A DNA stretch of 64,000 nucleotides from Lysinibacillus sphaericus (GCF_001629735.1 NZ_CP015224.1:1178001-1242000), one strand, 5' to 3'. Shown: positions 1-8,432, counted from the first letter of the stretch. The notes: a model not told the origin generated them from the sequence alone. A program made the numbers and translations.

Positions 1-657
1 AGCACACATGAACATATGGTACAGCCAGGCTTAGTGTACATATCTCATCCAACAGAAAATGGAACAACATATAGTAAAGCAGAGCTAAGTGCAATAAGTA
101 AAGTTTGCCGGGATTGTGGATTGCCATTGTTTCTAGACGGTGCTCGTTTAGGCTATGGTTTAGTAGCAGACGGTAATGATTTATCGTTAAAAGATATTGC
201 TCAGCTTTGCGATGTATTTTATATAGGTGGAACAAAAATGGGCGCCTTATTTGGCGAAGCGGTCGTAATTGTGAATCCAGCTTACCAACGAGATTTTCGC
301 TATATGATCAAACAAAGAGGTGGGCTACTCGCAAAAGGCAGATTACTAGGTCTTCAATTTGAAACATTATTGGAGAATCATCTTTATTTGGATATTGCCC
401 ATCATGCGGTAGAGATGGCAATGCTCATTCAGCAGGCGTTTATCCAAAAAGGATTCGCCTTACGCTATAATTCAAAAACCAATCAGCAATTCCCCATTTT
501 GCCGAACGATTTACTTAAGAAATTAGGCGAAAAATACTCCTTCTCTGTTTGGGAACCCTTCGATGATACCCATACGGTTGTTCGTTTTTGCACAAGCTGG
601 GCGACAAAAAAAGAAAATGTGGAGCGTTTAATAAAGGACATCGAGCGACTAGCATAA
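1..657 (+). CDS. Low-specificity threonine aldolase / beta-eliminating lyase, 5'-truncated by window edge
   Basis: PLP-dependent lyase of the threonine aldolase family, which cleaves L-threonine or allo-threonine to glycine and acetaldehyde in the cytosol. The frame is open from base 1, so the N-terminal third lies outside the window. Visible are the cofactor-binding stretch LFLDGARLGYGL (the Asp that contacts the PLP ring nitrogen and a following Arg) and GGTKMGALFGEA, whose Lys is the expected Schiff-base residue. The C-terminal part ends in a typical small domain. A strong terminator follows 8 nt after the stop, so it is the last gene of its transcript. Confidence 0.88.
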   Translation, partial: STHEHMVQPGLVYISHPTENGTTYSKAELSAISKVCRDCGLPLFLDGARLGYGLVADGNDLSLKDIAQLCDVFYIGGTKMGALFGEAVVIVNPAYQRDFRYMIKQRGGLLAKGRLLGLQFETLLENHLYLDIAHHAVEMAMLIQQAFIQKGFALRYNSKTNQQFPILPNDLLKKLGEKYSFSVWEPFDDTHTVVRFCTSWATKKENVERLIKDIERLA

Positions 658-665
658 TTATTCAA

Positions 666-698
666 CTGCACTTGGACTTCCCGAGTGCAGTTTTTTTC
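666..698 (+). terminator. Rho-independent terminator of the aldolase gene
   Basis: A 7-bp stem CTGCACT / AGTGCAG is followed by a run of seven T. Confidence 0.85.
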
Positions 699-751
699 CT
701 ATTATTCCCTAAATATTGCTATAATGCAATTAGGAAGAAAGGTGGGGGTGT

Positions 752-1303
752 ATGATTAACTACGTAGCATTACTGAGAGGCATTAATGTAGGTGGACATA
801 ATAAAATAAAAATGGCTGACTTAAGGGAAGCTCTTATACCACTTGGATTGCAAAATATTCGTACCTATATACAAAGCGGGAATATTCTTTTTGAATCCAC
901 CGAATCAGAGGAAGTTTTGCAGAAGATAATTCATGAAACAATCCAAATAAACTTTGATATTACAAGTACAGTCATCATTAGAACCGCTGAGGAACTTCAG
1001 CATATCGTCAACAATTGCCCATTTTCTCAGCAAGACATGGCTGACGCTAGTGCCGCGGCAATAGGGGAATGCCTTCATGTCGCCTTATTACCTGCTGCCC
1101 CTACGGAAGAAAATAGTAATAAATATTTATCATATGTGAATGAGCAAGAGCGTTGTGTCATCATCGGCAGAGAGGTTTATCTTTTATTTTACAATAGCAT
1201 TCGCAACGCTAAGCTTAGTCAACAATTGCCCAAGCTCGAGGTGCCCGCAACGGTTCGTAATTGGAAAACTATCATGAAGCTTACAACCATGTTTGATTCA
1301 TGA
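752..1303 (+). CDS. DUF1697 domain-containing protein
   Basis: 183-residue cytosolic protein of the DUF1697 family, recognised from its N-terminal signature YVALLRGINVGGHNKIKMADL and the following YIQSGNILFES block. Family function is unknown. Length matches the usual 175-185 residues. The start is supported by a GGTGGGGG ribosome binding site just upstream. It stands alone between two terminator regions. Confidence 0.88.
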   Translation: MINYVALLRGINVGGHNKIKMADLREALIPLGLQNIRTYIQSGNILFESTESEEVLQKIIHETIQINFDITSTVIIRTAEELQHIVNNCPFSQQDMADASAAAIGECLHVALLPAAPTEENSNKYLSYVNEQERCVIIGREVYLLFYNSIRNAKLSQQLPKLEVPATVRNWKTIMKLTTMFDS

Positions 1304-1455
1304 CGCGAGCTCCATTAAGTTTACTCATTTAACCTATTAGTTATTTCATTGTAAAAACGATTCATCAAAAATGCTCATCATCTATCTCTTTATTTTGATG
1401 TGGAATTGGGCGAAAAAACTGTATCAATGGGGAAGAAAAATAATAGGGGAAGCAT

Positions 1456-1491
1456 AAAAACGGGAGCAACTAAGGATGCTTTCGTTTTTTT
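1456..1491 (+). terminator. Rho-independent terminator
   Basis: AAAAACGGGAGCA pairs (with G-U pairs) with TGCTTTCGTTTTT and runs into a T tract. It probably ends the DUF1697 transcript. Confidence 0.6.
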
Positions 1492-1501
1492 AAATAGATA
1501 A

Positions 1502-1536
1502 TAAAAAGGGCTGTAGCGAGATTATTCGCTACAGCC
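1502..1536 (-). terminator. Terminator for the leftward transcript
   Basis: A perfect 11-bp stem GGCTGTAGCGA / TCGCTACAGCC lies 6 nt right of an A-rich run that reads as a T tract on the minus strand. It would terminate transcription coming from the small minus-strand gene at 1767-1967. Confidence 0.65.
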
Positions 1537-1766
1537 AAGAATTGGTTGACCCTCTGAGGATTTCCAATGTATTATAGCATAATTATTTAGTTCTTGTATA
1601 GAAGGGTAGGAATTAGGTGTATGGTCACACTAAATTAACCCTTGAACATTGCACTTTCTAGTAGTTGGTGACTTGAAAAAACACGCACTGTCAACGGATG
1701 AGCTGAAAAAGAAAACGATAGCTTAAGCCAGTACATCGACGTTTGTCTTGACAATACCCATGCGCC

Positions 1767-1967
1767 TTATTTAAATTTCTCCGGCTTAGCCACTTTGATG
1801 GATGAAGCTTCCCCACATTTTGTACAAAACGTTAAGATGAGGGGAGATCCAGTAGCCATAATGGAGCCGATCGGCCATATATTTCCTTCACTGGTGAAAC
1901 TGCCAATTTGTCCTGAAGCAAAGGCATCGTTTCCACATGCTTTACAATTCAATTTATTGCTTTCCAT
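1767..1967 (-). CDS. Small zinc-ribbon-like protein
   Basis: 66-residue hypothetical protein with two Cys pairs, CKACG near the N-terminus and CTKCG near residue 50, spaced as in a zinc ribbon. The rest is Gly/Ser rich and not membrane-like. An AGAGGTG ribosome binding site lies 7 nt upstream of the ATG. No family assignment is possible; a zinc-binding regulatory or structural role is inference from the cysteines only. Confidence 0.65.
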   Translation of the reverse strand: MESNKLNCKACGNDAFASGQIGSFTSEGNIWPIGSIMATGSPLILTFCTKCGEASSIKVAKPEKFK

Positions 1968-2060
1968 ATGAACACCTCTTTATGTAATATATGTAAATTT
2001 TAACATAAAAAAGAGAGCGTAGGTAATCGATAAGCTAGTCTTTTTAGTTTAAAAATAAAT

Positions 2061-2076
2061 AGTTTAATGTTAAACT
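2061..2076. promoter_or_regulatory. Palindrome upstream of the SDR gene (possible operator)
   Basis: AGTTTAATGTTAAACT is a perfect 7+7 inverted repeat with a 2-nt centre, 56 nt upstream of the SDR start. Size and symmetry fit an operator for a dimeric repressor. The regulator is unknown. Confidence 0.45.
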
Positions 2077-2131
2077 ACCTTTCAGGAAGAAAGAGTTGGT
2101 TGCTCTTTTTAGTTATAAGGAGGAATTGTAA

Positions 2132-2935
2132 ATGAATCGTGTACAAAATAAAGTAGCATTAGTAACAGGTGGCGCATCAGGGATTGGTTTATCAGCAGCG
2201 ACCTTATTAGCACAGGAAGGCGCAAAAGTTGTTATTGCCGATTTCAATGTAGAGGGTGCTAAAGAAGCGGCCAGTTCTTTAGTGAAAGAAGGATACGAAG
2301 CTTCAGCTATTTTCCTTGATGCAGGAGATGCCTCTTCTATAGAGGCAGCGGTGAACTTCACGGTGGAACAATACGGCACATTCACAGTACTATTTAATAA
2401 TGTGGGTCTAACGAACTTGCAGAAGGATTTAGATGTTGTCAATATAGACTTAGATGAATGGGATCGTTTAGTCAATGTGAACTTAAAATCCATTTTACTC
2501 GGTAGCCGTTTTGCGATTCCACATATGCAAAAGGCAGGAGGGGGTTCTATTATTAACACAGCTTCCATGGCCGCATTCGCTAGTGATCAAATCCGTACAG
2601 CTTATGGGGCTACAAAAGCAGGCGTGGTCAATATGACGAAGAACATTGCCACACAATATGGTAAAGATAAAATTCGCTGTAATGCGGTCGCACCAGGTCT
2701 CATTTTAACACCAGCAGCGAAAAATAATATGCCAGAAGAAATGCTAGCAATCTATTCTAAATTTAATGCTCTACCGTATCATGGTGAAGCAGATGATATT
2801 GGTCATGCAGTGGTATTTTTAGCCTCTGACGAATCGAAATTTATGACAGGTCAAACATTGCAAATTGAAGGTGGGCATTATTTAGCAAACCCAACCATTG
2901 CAGACACGAATAACGGGTTAGCTACTCTTAACTAA
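2132..2935 (+). CDS. SDR family oxidoreductase
   Basis: Classical short-chain dehydrogenase, 267 residues. The NAD(P) motif TGGASGIG lies at residues 11-18, NVG follows the fourth strand, the catalytic Ser is in INTASMAAF, and YGATK gives the Tyr/Lys pair near residues 158-162. The C-terminal FMTGQTLQIEGGHYL is the usual substrate-loop end. The ribosome binding site AAGGAGG is optimal. The substrate cannot be told from sequence; it resembles 3-ketoacyl reductase or glucose dehydrogenase type SDRs. It is monocistronic, with a possible operator at 2061-2076. Confidence 0.9.
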   Translation: MNRVQNKVALVTGGASGIGLSAATLLAQEGAKVVIADFNVEGAKEAASSLVKEGYEASAIFLDAGDASSIEAAVNFTVEQYGTFTVLFNNVGLTNLQKDLDVVNIDLDEWDRLVNVNLKSILLGSRFAIPHMQKAGGGSIINTASMAAFASDQIRTAYGATKAGVVNMTKNIATQYGKDKIRCNAVAPGLILTPAAKNNMPEEMLAIYSKFNALPYHGEADDIGHAVVFLASDESKFMTGQTLQIEGGHYLANPTIADTNNGLATLN

Positions 2936-2948
2936 GTTCTCCATAAAA

Positions 2949-2974
2949 GAGGTTGTCCCTTAATAGGCAACCTC
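2949..2974. terminator. Hairpin between convergent SDR and DinB genes
   Basis: Stem GAGGTTG / CAACCTC between converging genes; the T tract is weak on either strand. Confidence 0.55.
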
Positions 2975-2990
2975 GATTTAATTGTTTGAT

Positions 2991-3494
2991 TTACATGTTG
3001 GGAGCTTGTAACCCGAACTGTGCCCATTCCTCTTTGGCTGGACCATAAATGCCTGGAACAGGTAAGCCTGCTTGACGCATTAGCACAGTCATTTGTCCAC
3101 GATGATGACTTTGATGTTGCAATAAAAATAATAAGAGGGAGCCGTTAGGGATGGTTTGGCCAATAAATTCAATTGTTTCATTCATGGTCTTGTCTGTCCA
3201 TTGTGTTTTTAAAGCTTCCATAAAGGCATTACTCGCTTGGTAATAGCTATCTGCAATCAATTGTGCTGAAGTAGGAACAGGAAAATCCTCTGCTGGTGCC
3301 TCGAATGTTAGATGGGTATTCGCAGAAATAATTCGAATGGCTGTGACCGTATGCCAAGCTATACGGCCTAAAGTCCAATGTTCAGCAGTAATGGCTTGAT
3401 GAAGCGATTCATCAGTAAGCTGTTGTAATAGTTTTTGCGTAGCAGTGGCCTCAAATGTCCAGGATTGTAAAAAATGCTCTACTGTTTGAAACAT
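2991..3494 (-). CDS. DinB family protein
   Basis: DinB-like four-helix protein of 167 residues (putative metal-dependent hydrolase/thiol-transferase fold, in vivo role usually unknown). Metal-ligand candidates are His in GRIAWHTVTAIR and the pair in LLQHQSHHRGQM. The start is set at the ATG preceded by AGGAGG at 3494, not the in-frame ATG 11 codons upstream, because the Shine-Dalgarno sequence would lie inside the longer version. Confidence 0.85.
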   Translation of the reverse strand: MFQTVEHFLQSWTFEATATQKLLQQLTDESLHQAITAEHWTLGRIAWHTVTAIRIISANTHLTFEAPAEDFPVPTSAQLIADSYYQASNAFMEALKTQWTDKTMNETIEFIGQTIPNGSLLLFLLQHQSHHRGQMTVLMRQAGLPVPGIYGPAKEEWAQFGLQAPNM

Positions 3495-3568
3495 AAAAAA
3501 CCTCCTAAAATGAAATCTTCCATTCAATTATATATTTATTAATAGTGAATAGGATTATTTTCCACAAA

Positions 3569-3766
3569 TTAAGTTCCCAAAAGAAAAACCATATAAAGTA
3601 CGGCATAAACAGGAAGGGCAGTGGACGTAACGATATACATTATCCATTCACCCATCGTTAGTTTTCTTTTCCATCTCGTTAATTTAAGATGTCGACGATA
3701 CACCATAGTAGAAATAAGTATGAGTATAAAGGATAGCTCCTTTAAGGAATCTAATAAGGTAATCAA
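3569..3766 (-). CDS. Small two-segment membrane protein, TTG start
   Basis: 65-residue protein beginning at TTG at 3766, preceded at 8 nt by AAAGGAG; no start with comparable support exists further upstream. Two hydrophobic helices (LSFILILISTMVY and VTSTALPVYAVLYMVFLL) are separated by a strongly basic loop (KLTRWKRK). Function unknown. The basic loop would be cytoplasmic by the positive-inside rule. Confidence 0.55.
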   Translation of the reverse strand: MITLLDSLKELSFILILISTMVYRRHLKLTRWKRKLTMGEWIMYIVTSTALPVYAVLYMVFLLGT

Positions 3767-3858
3767 ATCATCATCTCCTTTAGGCTGTTGCAATATATGA
3801 GCCGAGCTGTATGAACATGACAACAAAATACGTGATATCCGCCAGTAGCTGGTTTAAG

Positions 3859-3893
3859 AAAAAAGCGCGCCTCTATACAAGATAGAAACGCAC
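3859..3893 (-). terminator. Terminator of the EamA gene
   Basis: On the minus strand a 12-bp stem (one arm ATAGAGGCGCGC) with G-U pairs is followed by six T; it lies just past the EamA stop codon. Confidence 0.75.
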
Positions 3894-3899
3894 ATACTG

Positions 3900-4772
3900 T
3901 TACTCTTCGCGAATGACCATAAATACTCCACTAAAAATAAATAGGGAGCCCAACCAAAACGAAAGACCAATCGCTTCACCTAAAAGAAGCCAGCCTAAAA
4001 TTGTGCCTACAACGGGCTGAAGGAAGAAAAATAAGCCCCCACTAGAAGCATTCATTAGTTGAAGCCCTTTATTCCACAATAAAAAACCTCCAGCAGTTGA
4101 AACAATACCTAAGTATAACAAGCCGCCTGAAATTGTAGGCTGTAAAACAACGGATAAATTCAAATCTTTTAGCCTTGGAATGACAAAAGGCGTTAGTAGT
4201 ATGACGGCAATCAAAGAAGAGTAGGTTGTTACAACAATTTGAGAGTAATGACTTGGAACCTTTTTTACTAGTACTGACATTAATGCCCATGTTAATGCAG
4301 CAACCAATAAGTAGAGTCCACCTAATTGTTGGGTTAAATTAATTCCGCCATGGCCTACAATAGCACCAACGCCAATTGTGGCAAGAATAATGGACAATCC
4401 TTTTTTCGGCGTTATGTTTTCCTTCAATATGATACGAGCAAAGACCACCATAAAAGCAGGTGTTGTAGCCGTAATAATCGCACCCATTTGGGCAGTGGAA
4501 AGCATAGTGCCCATTTCTTGGGTAACTATCGAAATTGTATTCCCAATGAGGCCGACAAGAATAATAAGGAGCCTATCTTTTTTGGCGATTTTCCAAGATT
4601 GCTTCATCATAATGCCAATTAAACCAAGCGCTAATACGGCAATCAAATAACGAATCCAAACAAGCTCCAACGGTGGCACGACTTCCACCACTACTTTAAC
4701 AACTACATACATAGCGCCCCAAATGCTCGCCGCAAGCGATAAAAAGAGGGCACCGATAATTTTAATTCTCAT
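3900..4772 (-). CDS. EamA-family (DMT superfamily) transporter
   Basis: 290-residue integral membrane protein with ten predicted helices in two EamA repeats (about residues 8-140 and 150-288). The family exports metabolites, amino acids or drugs; the substrate cannot be predicted. The ribosome binding site GGAGG lies 7 nt before the ATG. The 115-nt leader is unusual: it carries a 17-codon upstream reading frame and stems that can pair with the Shine-Dalgarno region (see 4773-4851), suggesting translation attenuation. It is monocistronic, with its own terminator. Confidence 0.9.
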   Translation of the reverse strand: MRIKIIGALFLSLAASIWGAMYVVVKVVVEVVPPLELVWIRYLIAVLALGLIGIMMKQSWKIAKKDRLLIILVGLIGNTISIVTQEMGTMLSTAQMGAIITATTPAFMVVFARIILKENITPKKGLSIILATIGVGAIVGHGGINLTQQLGGLYLLVAALTWALMSVLVKKVPSHYSQIVVTTYSSLIAVILLTPFVIPRLKDLNLSVVLQPTISGGLLYLGIVSTAGGFLLWNKGLQLMNASSGGLFFFLQPVVGTILGWLLLGEAIGLSFWLGSLFIFSGVFMVIREE

Positions 4773-4851
4773 GTTTTTTCCTCCGTTTTCATAGATACCT
4801 ATGTCCTTAACGGAGAAAAAGCGCTTCTACCGTTAAGGAAGAAGAAGTGCT
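4773..4851 (-). promoter_or_regulatory. Putative translation-attenuation leader of the EamA transporter
   Basis: Read on the minus strand, four segments can pair in alternative ways. Segment A1 (4851-4843, AGCACTTCT) pairs with A2 (4828-4820, AGAAGCGCT; one mismatch). B1 (4838-4830, CCTTAACGG) pairs perfectly with B2 (4813-4805, CCGTTAAGG). The region including B2 (4815-4809, CTCCGTT) pairs over 7 bp with AACGGAG (4787-4781), which contains the Shine-Dalgarno sequence. A1 and B1 lie inside the leader reading frame. If a ribosome stalls on A1, A2 is freed, B1:B2 can form and the ribosome binding site opens. The pairing is seen; the mechanism is inference. Confidence 0.55.
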
Positions 4852-4886
4852 GGAACGTCCTGTTCAAACAATGGAGCATACATCAT
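4833..4886 (-). CDS. Leader peptide upstream of the EamA gene
   Basis: 17-codon open frame MMYAPLFEQDVPALLLP whose stop codon TAA lies inside stem arm B1. It ends in Ala and three consecutive CTT Leu codons, then Pro; the A1 stem arm is formed by the Ala-Leu codons. The Shine-Dalgarno sequence is weak (GGATGG-like, about 12 nt upstream). Such short frames ending in a stem arm are typical of attenuators in which ribosome stalling by a drug or amino-acid shortage is the signal. Confidence 0.5.
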   Translation of the reverse strand: MMYAPLFEQDVPALLLP

Positions 4887-4898
4887 TTAGATCACACC

Positions 4899-4927
4899 AT
4901 CCTATTCATATATTTTTATAAGTACAA
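4899..4927 (-). promoter_or_regulatory. Possible sigma-A promoter of the EamA leader
   Basis: On the minus strand TTGTAC and TAGGAT are separated by 17 nt, which would place the transcript start shortly before the leader peptide. Confidence 0.4.
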
Positions 4928-4975
4928 GGGAAACGTCATTGATTTCAGCAAGGCGATTCAGATTGAATAGCAATA

Positions 4976-5164
4976 CTAGTTTCGAGCTGTTCTAAACAAC
5001 GATACACTACTAAAAACAAAGCCTATAAATCCACAAACGAAGAACATATAAGCTACAAGCTGGGACATAGCTTCCAAGTGATTGGTAAAGATTTTATAGG
5101 CTCCTACTAAAAATAATGCTAAGCCGCTAACTAAACAGATGAAAATCCTACTCTTAACAGTCAT
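4976..5164 (-). CDS. Small membrane protein
   Basis: 62-residue protein with two hydrophobic helices (IFICLVSGLALFLVGAY and LVAYMFFVCGFIGFVFSS). The start is the ATG preceded by GGGGGGATGTG; a longer in-frame version begins 15 codons upstream but would bury this site. No known family recognised. Confidence 0.6.
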   Translation of the reverse strand: MTVKSRIFICLVSGLALFLVGAYKIFTNHLEAMSQLVAYMFFVCGFIGFVFSSVSLFRTARN

Positions 5165-5348
5165 CACATCCCCCCTGAAAATTAGATTGGCGAATGAAGC
5201 TTGATACATGCCACTTCTTTTTTTGCTCTTTTAGGGAATAGTCAGCCTAAAAAACCTATAAAAGAGGAGGGACACCAATAAAACTAAATAGCTCCTACTC
5301 CATAAACAGAAATAACTGTAATCATGTCCTTTGTCATGAAAACACCAC

Positions 5349-6308
5349 CTAATGTGAAACTTGATTTTCATCCATCAAAGTGGTTCTTTTTATCACCAGT
5401 TTACTAAAAATTGATGCAAGCACTTGCTGAAATAACATGCCAAACACGACAGGCATTGCTACTTTACCCGGGAAGTATGTAGTAGCAACAATGACCCCAA
5501 CGGCAATATTTCTCATACCGCCAGTATAAACAAAGGTAGCCATATGTGAATAGTCTTTTAGCAAATAGCGACCTATGTAAAAGGCGAAAACATAGCCGGA
5601 TACAGCAATTAAAAACACTAATAATATAACGAACAATAGGTGTAGATTAAAATCCTTCAAGTATGGAGCGATCGCACTGCTATTAATTAAAATGACAGTA
5701 AATAAACATAGCTTTGAAAAAGGTGCAAGCTTCTTTCCAATTTTCTTGGGTATTTCTCCCTTTGACCATTCATTCACCAATATACCGACAATCGTCGGCA
5801 AGACAATCATTAAAACTAAGTTAAATACAAGCGATAGAACGTCTAATTCAATTTTTTCACCCGACACAAAGAAGAGAATGAAAGGGAGAATGAATGGAGA
5901 AAGTAGCGTATCGATTAAAATTATGGATAAGCCTAATGGTAAGTTTCCTTTGCAAATATTGATCCAGATAACACTTGTAACCCCTGTTGGAATTGCAACC
6001 GCTAAAACAAAGCCGACCGTTAATAAATGGTCGTCAAAGATCACAGTGGATAAAAAATACGCCCATAACGGCATGAATAGGTGAAGAAAAATAATGGAGA
6101 AGATAATAAGTCCTGGATGCTTCATAAAGATTTTTACATCTTTAAATTTCATATGTAAGCTTCCTGAGAATGTCATGAATGCAAATAGCCAGGACACGAG
6201 AAATACTAAATTTTGTCCCCAGCCTTCAACTAATACACCTAAAATTAAACTTAATGGTGTCAAGATGGCAATGTATTTTTGGAGAAATACATTTAATTTT
6301 TCTAACAT
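5349..6308 (-). CDS. Bile acid:sodium symporter (BASS/SBF) family protein
   Basis: 319-residue membrane protein with about nine or ten helices and the SBF family layout. Family-typical stretches include the paired motif AVAIPTGVTSVIWI and the second crossover region YTGGMRNIAVGVIVAT. Bacterial members transport diverse organic anions with sodium; the substrate here is unknown. The start is the ATG at 6308 (AGAAGG 7 nt upstream) rather than the adjacent upstream TTG. Confidence 0.85.
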   Translation of the reverse strand: MLEKLNVFLQKYIAILTPLSLILGVLVEGWGQNLVFLVSWLFAFMTFSGSLHMKFKDVKIFMKHPGLIIFSIIFLHLFMPLWAYFLSTVIFDDHLLTVGFVLAVAIPTGVTSVIWINICKGNLPLGLSIILIDTLLSPFILPFILFFVSGEKIELDVLSLVFNLVLMIVLPTIVGILVNEWSKGEIPKKIGKKLAPFSKLCLFTVILINSSAIAPYLKDFNLHLLFVILLVFLIAVSGYVFAFYIGRYLLKDYSHMATFVYTGGMRNIAVGVIVATTYFPGKVAMPVVFGMLFQQVLASIFSKLVIKRTTLMDENQVSH

Positions 6309-6525
6309 CAAAAGACCTTCTTTTTCATCTGATTTTATACCTTAATTATAATAATAACAGGAAGAATAGGGGGATAGGCAAATAAAAAAGCAGAAGGTTC
6401 GATAGCATCCGGTCTAATAGGCTTACCAGTGATTTATCGCTATTTTCACCAAGACAACGTATAATAAGTGAAGCAGAAGAAAAAGAATTTATTTTTCCTC
6501 TAGTCAAAAAAAGAGGTGCAATTAC

Positions 6526-6954
6526 TTGAAACAGTTTGAAACAGCATTACCTGAGCAGTATGAAACATTAAAAAAACAGGCCAATTATACATCTAGCTGG
6601 CGAGAGCGTTTAGACGCAGTCGAAAAGTTATCGGCTTATCAACATGACAAAATCATAGATTTATTATTAAATCGTATGCAGCATGATACTGTCTACAAGG
6701 TGCAGGTAGCAGCCTATGAAGCACTTGTGGCGCTTGGCGAGGACGTAGAGAAACCATCACCTGCACGTTTTGATATTATCAAGGGAACAGACAAAATTTT
6801 CCTGCGGGTTAAAAAAAGCTTGCCGAAGGACCATACAGTGGCAGACTTTGCAGATAAACTAAAACGTATGCGTTTAGATGTCTTTGATGCGTATGAAGGC
6901 GACAAAGGTGTACAATTTATGAACTGGTTAGAGGAACGTTGGGCAAAACTGTAA
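6526..6954 (+). CDS. HEAT-repeat-like domain protein
   Basis: 142-residue cytosolic protein starting at TTG with AGAGGTG 8 nt upstream. Residues 20-75 form a HEAT-type helical pair (WRERLDAVEKLSAY, then DTVYKVQVAAYEALVALGE). The C-terminal half (KIFLRVKKSLPKDHTVADFADKLK) is a conserved tail seen in similar Bacillales proteins. A protein-protein interaction role is inferred from the fold only. A terminator follows. Confidence 0.75.
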   Translation: MKQFETALPEQYETLKKQANYTSSWRERLDAVEKLSAYQHDKIIDLLLNRMQHDTVYKVQVAAYEALVALGEDVEKPSPARFDIIKGTDKIFLRVKKSLPKDHTVADFADKLKRMRLDVFDAYEGDKGVQFMNWLEERWAKL

Positions 6955-6985
6955 TCAATTGTATACCGATTTATGAAGGAAAGTT

Positions 6986-7019
6986 ATTCTCTCCCAATGT
7001 AGAGAGAATGGCTTTTTCT
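6986..7019 (+). terminator. Rho-independent terminator
   Basis: ATTCTCTC / GAGAGAAT stem followed by a T-rich run. Confidence 0.8.
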
Positions 7020-7416
7020 TATCTAAAGCTGCGGTTCAACAAATAATAAAATGTATTACTTTTTTACTTTGCATCAGGGAACGACGCATACTTTACATAA
7101 CGATCTTTAATTAACCGGCACTTTTTACGAAATAAGGAAAGCATCAGATGTCGTAGAGGAATGATAAAAAAATGCTGGTATGCTAACTACAGGTTTTTAT
7201 TCAGATAACACACGTTGAAGAATCTCGAAAAGTCCTATCGTAGCTATGTATATATAGCTAAAAGAGCACCAACATTGACTTAGCAACATTCCTGCCTTTT
7301 AGTGTGTTTCCAAGCTTTCGTGTGGGAACGTTTATTGAATTTATAATCTATAAAGTATTTATTAATCAAGAATAGTCATTGCAGTAATACATCAGAAAAT
7401 GAATACAAAACATTAG
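7020..7416. other. Intergenic region, possible old coding remnants
   Basis: No intact gene. The plus strand at about 7269-7374 reads DLATFLPFSVFPSFRVGTF and ends at a stop; it looks protein-like but is too short to assign. The stretch 7111-7145 resembles a degenerate copy of the GGGCGC hairpin repeat found from 35.8 to 56 kb. Confidence 0.35.
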
Positions 7417-7632
7417 TTATCCACGATAATGATGAAAACACCAAATAACAAGAAACATACTCACTATCCCCCAAGCAGTGGAACTCCATAGCCACCAAAT
7501 TACGGATTTAGCTTTGAATGAATTTTCCTCGTTTATAAAAGCAACCTTACTTTCCATCCCTTTTTTCATGGAAGTGAGAACAATAAATCCAATTATTATG
7601 AAGCCAATAGTTATCCAAAGTAATAGGTCCAT
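7417..7632 (-). CDS. Small membrane protein
   Basis: 71-residue protein with two hydrophobic helices (LLLWITIGFIIIGFIVLTS and STAWGIVSMFLVIWCF). A central polar segment of about 20 residues separates them. The start at 7632 is chosen because AAAGGGCG lies upstream. Function unknown. Confidence 0.55.
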   Translation of the reverse strand: MDLLLWITIGFIIIGFIVLTSMKKGMESKVAFINEENSFKAKSVIWWLWSSTAWGIVSMFLVIWCFHHYRG

Positions 7633-7960
7633 TTTTACACGCCCTTTATAATTGAAAGTCACTCCAATTTATTATAGTAATTAGATTCTACAAGGAAAAC
7701 AATAAACCTTGTGATCATTCAAGTGCAATTTAGTATTTAAAATACCCTGTGAAAATAATAGATAAACACATGCTGAAACTTAAAGTTCCAAAAGCTATGT
7801 TTGGAATCTTTTCTTTCAATCTGACCTGATTGTAGATGAATAGATTTTGCACATCAACAAAGGATTTTTAATCAAACTTTATTGATCAATTTGCTTGTCT
7901 CATTTGCATCATTTCATAGTTTCTTTATTGATTATTTGATATTTGTCTCCATTATAGTAA

Positions 7961-7990
7961 AACAGCCCCTTCAAAATGAAAGGGGCTGTT
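7961..7990 (-). terminator. Hairpin terminator
   Basis: Perfect 11-bp stem AACAGCCCCTT / AAGGGGCTGTT with TTTTA following on the minus strand, 36 nt beyond the stop of the 8026-8220 gene. Confidence 0.65.
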
Positions 7991-8025
7991 CGTGGGGGCT
8001 GAAATTACCCTCAAGTCCAAGGGAT

Positions 8026-8220
8026 TTATCGAATTTTGACTTGTCTTTTATCAGTTTCCTTCGAAAAAGGAATCCGTACAATACCAACGATCAATAAAAT
8101 ATTACCTGTCCATCTTAGCCAGACATAATAGGGATGATCCTTTAACAGAAACAGTGAGGTTAGTATAATAATCATCCCAATCCCAATGAGCAATTTTATA
8201 TAAATGGGTATTTTCGACAT
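8026..8220 (-). CDS. Small membrane protein
   Basis: 64-residue protein with two hydrophobic segments (IKLLIGIGMIIILTSLFLL and WTGNILLIVGIVRI) and basic ends. A strong ribosome binding site AAGGAGGAAGG precedes the ATG. No family recognised. Confidence 0.65.
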   Translation of the reverse strand: MSKIPIYIKLLIGIGMIIILTSLFLLKDHPYYVWLRWTGNILLIVGIVRIPFSKETDKRQVKIR

Positions 8221-8432
8221 TTCCTTCCTCCTTTTAAAATAATGTACTTATCATCAATCTATAATGTTGCTAAGTACCTAAAAGACTAGAAGTGGGTAAC
8301 GATAATTGCTATTGATCCAAAGATAAGGATGCCCATATTTAGCATACTAATCATTGAATAGTTTCAATATATTATAAAATTTATGTTTACTAAACCTTCC
8401 TAATAACTTATGTAAGTCATGTAAAACATATG

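Larger units (their letters stand above)
1304..1766. other. Intergenic region with two terminator hairpins
   Basis: No convincing gene. It holds the two terminators listed separately (1456-1491 and 1502-1536). Short coding-like stretches around 1672-1790 (for example LSTDELKKKTIA followed by a stop) may be remnants of an old gene but cannot be assigned. Confidence 0.5.

Noticed and set aside
1672-1800. Coding-like plus-strand stretch overlapping the end of the small zinc-ribbon gene
   Set aside because: Short frames interrupted by stops, no family pattern, and the opposite strand carries a better-supported gene.
4773-4851. Transcription attenuation (intrinsic terminator A1:A2 plus T run) for the EamA leader
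   Set aside because: The A1:A2 stem has an A-C mismatch, and the competing arm B2 lies after the T run, too late to act as an antiterminator. Pairing with the Shine-Dalgarno fits translation control better, although termination is not excluded.
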